From CAYYJM01 sp964471755 (lineage in GTDB: Bacteria > Planctomycetota > Planctomycetia > Gemmatales > Gemmataceae): a stretch of 9,223 nt of DNA. Made by a program: the position numbers and the translations under genes. The notes below the pieces were generated by a model. It made no database searches. It worked only from the letters and a program-made list of their open reading frames with translations, and was not told the DNA's origin. Where the stretch lies: the NCBI GenBank assembly GCA_964471755.1, contig CAYYJM010000255.1, positions 1 to 9,223 on the forward strand, in the 5' to 3' direction. Shown here in pieces: positions 6,300 to 9,223 of the stretch (positions within the stretch are counted from its first letter, which is position 1; each line of letters starts with the position of its first letter).

Positions 6300-6324
6300 C
6301 GCTCCGGTCGGGGCGTGCTACAAT
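6296..6324 (+). promoter_or_regulatory. strong sigma70-like promoter with extended -10
   Basis: CTGACG (6296-6301) is a four-of-six -35 match that overlaps the oxidoreductase stop codon. TACAAT (6319-6324) follows after exactly 17 bases and is preceded by TGC, giving an extended -10. This is the best promoter match in the window. Transcription would begin near 6331, ahead of the short remnant at 6345-6500 and about 210 bases before the kinase/TPR gene. Confidence 0.6.
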
Positions 6325-6344
6325 CGGCTGGTCCTGTCCACCGA

Positions 6345-6500
6345 GTGTCTCGATACCTGACCCACTGGCAGCAGGACGCCGACCTGGTCAGCGTTCGCGA
6401 TCGCGTCGCGCTGGCGAACCTGCCCCGCGCCGAACACGAAGCCTGGCGGAAACTCTGGGCCGAAGTCGCCGTCGTCCTCAAGAAGGCCGAGAAGAAGTAA
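6345..6500 (+). pseudogene. orphan C-terminal tail of a planctomycete kinase/TPR-type protein
   Basis: The frame ending in TAA at 6498-6500 encodes about 51 residues beginning SRYLTHWQQDADLVSVRD and ending in a Lys-rich helix with LWAEV before the stop. From memory, this resembles the tail that closes many Gemmataceae proteins (Ser/Thr kinases with TPRs, WD40 proteins): a HWQ-D-DL motif, VRD, a LP-EH-AW helix, then LWA-V-LLK. Here it stands alone, with no preceding TPR or kinase, 39 bases before a full kinase gene in the same frame. The in-frame opening extends to a GTG at 6315 inside the promoter and another GTG is at 6345, but neither has a convincing ribosome binding site. Codon use is still gene-like, so it may be a recent deletion remnant or a small expressed protein. 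Confidence 0.5.
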
Positions 6501-6539
6501 CCCCTGGCATCCTGTCCGGCCATCGTCAAGGAGTTCGCC

Positions 6540-9223
6540 ATGTCCACGCCTGAGAAGCCCAACCCGGTCACCACCCAGGACCACGTTCCCCCTCCGTCCC
6601 CGTCCGCCTCCACGGTTTCCCTCGGCAGTGTCATCCAGACGCCAACCCAGGCTGCCGATGCAACACTGGGATCGGACTCGTTGCTCGCCGGCCGGTACGA
6701 ACTTCGCGACGAGATCGCTCGCGGGGGCATGGGAGCGGTCATCCGCTGTCGCGATCAGCACCTGCACCGTGACCTGGCCATCAAGGTGCTGCACGAGCAA
6801 CTGGCCGACCGGCCCGAGAGTATCCGCCGCTTCCTCGAGGAAGCCCAGATCACCGGCCAGCTGCAACATCCGGGGATCGTCCCAATCCACGAGCAGGGCG
6901 TCCTGCCGGACGGACGGCCCTTCTTCGCCATGAAACTGATCCAGGGCCGAACGCTGGCCGACTTGCTCGCCGGTCGGCCCGAACCGGGGCACGAGCGACA
7001 GCGGTTCCTGAACATCTTCACGCAGATCTGCCAGGCGGTGGCCTTCGCCCATTCGCGCGGCGTGATCCACCGCGACCTGAAACCGGCCAACGTCATGGTC
7101 GGCGAATTCGGCGAGGTCCAGGTCATGGACTGGGGCCTGGCCAAATACCTCGATCGCGACGACACCCATCCCAGCCCGAACGTCACGACGCCCCGGGACA
7201 CCGCCGAGGGCACGCGGGATGGCGCGGTGATGGGCACCTTCGCCTACATGCCGCCGGAACAGGCACGCGGCGAGATCGAGCGTGTCGATCAGCGCAGCGA
7301 CGTGTTCAGTCTCGGGGCGATCCTGTTTGAAATCCTCACCGGCGGCCGACTGTACACCGCGAAGGCGACGGACGCCCTGTGGGCTCAGGCGATCAAGGCC
7401 GACCTCGCCGAGGCGTTCGCCCGACTGGACGCCTGCGGAGTCGATGCGGACCTGCGGGCCCTGACGCAGCGGTGCCTGGCCGGCGAACCAGACGAACGGC
7501 CGCGCGACGCCGGCGCAGTGTCCGCGGGGGTGACGGCGTATCTCGCGGCGGTGGACCGGCGAGCCCGCCAGGCCGAGCAGGAGCGGGTGGCTGCCGAGGC
7601 CCGGGCGGAAGAAGCCCGGCTGACGGCCCTGGCCGAGCGGCGAGCCCGGCGACTGACGATCGGCCTGGCGCTGGCGGCTCTGGTGGCGGTGGTTGCCGGC
7701 GGGTCGGTGGCCTGGATCGTGCAGCAGCAACGCGCCGAGGCGGCGGCCCGGTTGCAGGCCGTGGAGGAGAAGACACGAGCCGCGCTGGGATCGGTGCGTG
7801 AGACGGCCGAGCAGGGCTGGCGAGCGAACGATGTCGAGATGCTCGACCGGGCTGTGGCCGATGCCAGCCGGGTGGTGGAAATCGCCACGGAGGCCACGGC
7901 CGAGCTTCAGCAGCAGGCGGCGACGCTGCGTCAGGAGGTCGAGCAGAAGCGGGAGCGGGCGGGAAAGAATCGCCAGCTCATGGCGGCCCTGCTCGATGTC
8001 AGCGAGCCACGCGAGACGAAGGCCTACCAGCATGGAGAAGAGGGGCAGATGATGGCGATGGCTCAGCCCAGTGTAGACGAGCAGTTCGCCACCGCGTTTC
8101 TCCACTGGGGCATCGACGTCAACGGCGAGCCGCTGGAAGCGGTCGTGGCGAAGCTCCAGGAAATGCCGGAACAGGTCCGGGCGGAAGTCGTGGCAGGGCT
8201 GGACGAATGGGTCCTGGATCGACGAAATCACCAACGGCCCGAGAGTGAGTGGCGGCCCCTGCACACCCTGGCGGACCGGCTCGACGGGGACGCGGTACGC
8301 CGTGAGGTGCGTCAGTTGCGGGTAAGCGGTGTCCTCCATCGGGAGCGACTGCACCGGGAGTTGGCCCGGGCGTTATCCGGCTGGGGGCGACTGCTGGAGA
8401 TGCCCGCCGGTCCGAACGTGCGGCGGTTGCGGGAGCTGGCCGGGAGGCTGGACTCGTTGCGGGAGCCGGTTCAGGGCGTGGTGCAGTTTGCCCGTGCGCT
8501 GGAAGTGGTGGGAGATGCCTCCACTGGGGAGGAGGTCCTCCGCTCGGCCCTGGCTAGCCGCCCTGGCGAGGTTGTCCTGCTCGACGCACTGGGCAAGCTG
8601 CTGCAGCGACAGGGGCCCGGTGGGACGGCCGAGGCGATCGAATGCTATCGTGCGGCCCGAAGTCTTCGTCCGCAGATGGGCATTGCCCTGGCGAAGGCCC
8701 TTCTCTCAGCAGACCGTGGACCGGAAGGCGAGGCGATACTCCGCGACCTGGTGCGCCGAAAACCGAACAATCCGGAAATGCATTTCTCCCTTGGCAATGT
8801 TCTGGATTCCCAGAATAAGCTGGACGAGGCGGTCGCCGCCTACCGCCAGGCCATCGCTCTCAAGCCCGATCTCGCCTTCGCGTACAACAACCTGGGGTTC
8901 GCCTTGGGAGCCCAGAAGAAGTTGGACGAGGCGGTCGCCGCCTGTCGCCAGGCCATCGCTCTCCAGCCCGATCTCGCCGTGGCGTACAACAACCTGGGAG
9001 CCGTCCTGAATTCCCAGAATAAGCTGGACGAGGCGGTCGCCGCCTACCGCAAGGCCATCGCTCTCCAGCCCGATCTCGCTTCCGCGTACAACAACCTGGG
9101 GGCCGTCCTGTATTCCCAGAAGAAGCTGGACGAGGCGGTCGCCGCCTACCGCAAGGTCATCGCTCTCAAGCCCGATCTCGCCGTGGCGTACAACAACCTG
9201 GGAGCCGTCCTGAATTCCCAGAA
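6540..9223 (+). CDS. membrane-anchored Ser/Thr protein kinase with C-terminal TPRs (3' end outside window)
   Basis: The frame is open from the ATG at 6540 to the window edge, giving at least 894 residues. AAGGAG at 6528-6533, six bases upstream, sets the start. A Pro/Thr-rich leader (1-48) precedes a kinase domain (about 52-335): RGGMGAV (61-67), Lys82 in LAIKVL, HRDLKPANV (177-185, Asp179), DWG (197-199) in place of DFG and PPE (238-240) in place of APE. These variants are common in planctomycete kinases and do not imply inactivity. An Arg/Glu/Ala-rich coiled coil (340-371) leads to one membrane span (about 373-395), then a second coiled coil (396-475), an alpha-helical region (480-740), and TPRs from 744. 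The kinase would face the cytosol and the TPRs the periplasm. Substrates are unknown. The window cuts the gene inside its repeats; a tail like the 6345-6500 remnant may follow. Confidence 0.93.
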   Translation, partial: MSTPEKPNPVTTQDHVPPPSPSASTVSLGSVIQTPTQAADATLGSDSLLAGRYELRDEIARGGMGAVIRCRDQHLHRDLAIKVLHEQLADRPESIRRFLEEAQITGQLQHPGIVPIHEQGVLPDGRPFFAMKLIQGRTLADLLAGRPEPGHERQRFLNIFTQICQAVAFAHSRGVIHRDLKPANVMVGEFGEVQVMDWGLAKYLDRDDTHPSPNVTTPRDTAEGTRDGAVMGTFAYMPPEQARGEIERVDQRSDVFSLGAILFEILTGGRLYTAKATDALWAQAIKADLAEAFARLDACGVDADLRALTQRCLAGEPDERPRDAGAVSAGVTAYLAAVDRRARQAEQERVAAEARAEEARLTALAERRARRLTIGLALAALVAVVAGGSVAWIVQQQRAEAAARLQAVEEKTRAALGSVRETAEQGWRANDVEMLDRAVADASRVVEIATEATAELQQQAATLRQEVEQKRERAGKNRQLMAALLDVSEPRETKAYQHGEEGQMMAMAQPSVDEQFATAFLHWGIDVNGEPLEAVVAKLQEMPEQVRAEVVAGLDEWVLDRRNHQRPESEWRPLHTLADRLDGDAVRREVRQLRVSGVLHRERLHRELARALSGWGRLLEMPAGPNVRRLRELAGRLDSLREPVQGVVQFARALEVVGDASTGEEVLRSALASRPGEVVLLDALGKLLQRQGPGGTAEAIECYRAARSLRPQMGIALAKALLSADRGPEGEAILRDLVRRKPNNPEMHFSLGNVLDSQNKLDEAVAAYRQAIALKPDLAFAYNNLGFALGAQKKLDEAVAACRQAIALQPDLAVAYNNLGAVLNSQNKLDEAVAAYRKAIALQPDLASAYNNLGAVLYSQKKLDEAVAAYRKVIALKPDLAVAYNNLGAVLNSQ
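8769..9223 (+). repeat. 102-bp tandem repeats encoding 34-residue TPRs
   Basis: Four full units (8769-8870, 8871-8972, 8973-9074, 9075-9176) and a partial fifth (from 9177) share the core KLDEAVAAYR-AIAL-PDLA-AYNNLG. The later units are almost identical in DNA as well as protein, including synonymous positions. Each unit is exactly 34 codons, the standard TPR length. The array runs off the window, so copy number is unknown. Confidence 0.93.

Noticed and set aside
6318..8354. Long open frame (678 codons) on the minus strand
   Set aside because: It lies antisense to the kinase/TPR gene, whose motifs are unmistakable, and its translation (His/Arg/Gly-rich) resembles no family. Long antisense frames are common in GC-rich genes.
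8329..9009. 226-codon frame in a second reading frame of the kinase C-terminal region
   Set aside because: It is a shifted reading of the TPR gene; Trp/Arg/Ser-rich repeats arise from the 102-bp periodicity.
8769..9223. CRISPR-like array of regular repeats
   Set aside because: The repeats are 102 bp with no unique spacers, stay in frame, and encode TPR helices.

Overview
The window is GC-rich bacterial DNA and reads as Planctomycetota, most likely the Gemmataceae. Three things support this. There are two Hanks-type Ser/Thr kinases within 9 kb, both with features I associate with planctomycetes: an N-terminal helical pre-domain in one; a DWG motif, one membrane span and C-terminal TPRs in the other. 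There is an exported Gfo/Idh/MocA oxidoreductase and an exported c-type cytochrome. The non-coding DNA carries GC-rich palindromic repeats of the kind scattered through such genomes. The placement comes from protein style, not from a database search.

Layout. 1-128: possible tail of an upstream gene, then a 26-bp perfect inverted repeat just before the ribosome binding site of the next gene. 129-1358 (+): metal-dependent phosphoglycerate mutase of the archaeal ApgM type, or the related proposed homoserine kinase. 1359-1487: three copies of a C-run/GAAA/G-run hairpin between convergent genes. 1488-2072 (-): exported protein with a C-terminal CxxCH heme site. 2073-2378: divergent control region. 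2379-4592 (+): soluble fusion of Ser/Thr kinase, degenerate receiver and apparently intact HD-GYP c-di-GMP phosphodiesterase. 4602-5090 (-): DinB-fold protein. 5091-5300: second divergent control region. 5301-6299 (+): exported Gfo/Idh/MocA oxidoreductase. 6300-6539: a good sigma70-like promoter overlapping the oxidoreductase stop codon, then a short coding remnant that looks like the C-terminal tail of a planctomycete kinase/TPR protein. 6540-9223 (+): a second, membrane-anchored kinase with C-terminal TPRs, cut off by the window edge inside nearly identical 102-bp repeats.

How the genes may work together. The arrangement is mostly single genes in convergent or divergent pairs, not one long operon, so no multi-gene pathway is evident. 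The strongest theme is signalling: one protein could couple Ser/Thr phosphorylation to c-di-GMP breakdown, and a second kinase spans the membrane and carries a TPR interaction surface. The cytochrome and the oxidoreductase are probably exported redox proteins; any link to the kinases is speculation from position.

The best candidates for something new are the kinase/pseudo-receiver/HD-GYP fusion and the orphan kinase-tail remnant with its own promoter just upstream of a full kinase. No phage, IS element, CRISPR array, rRNA or tRNA was seen.
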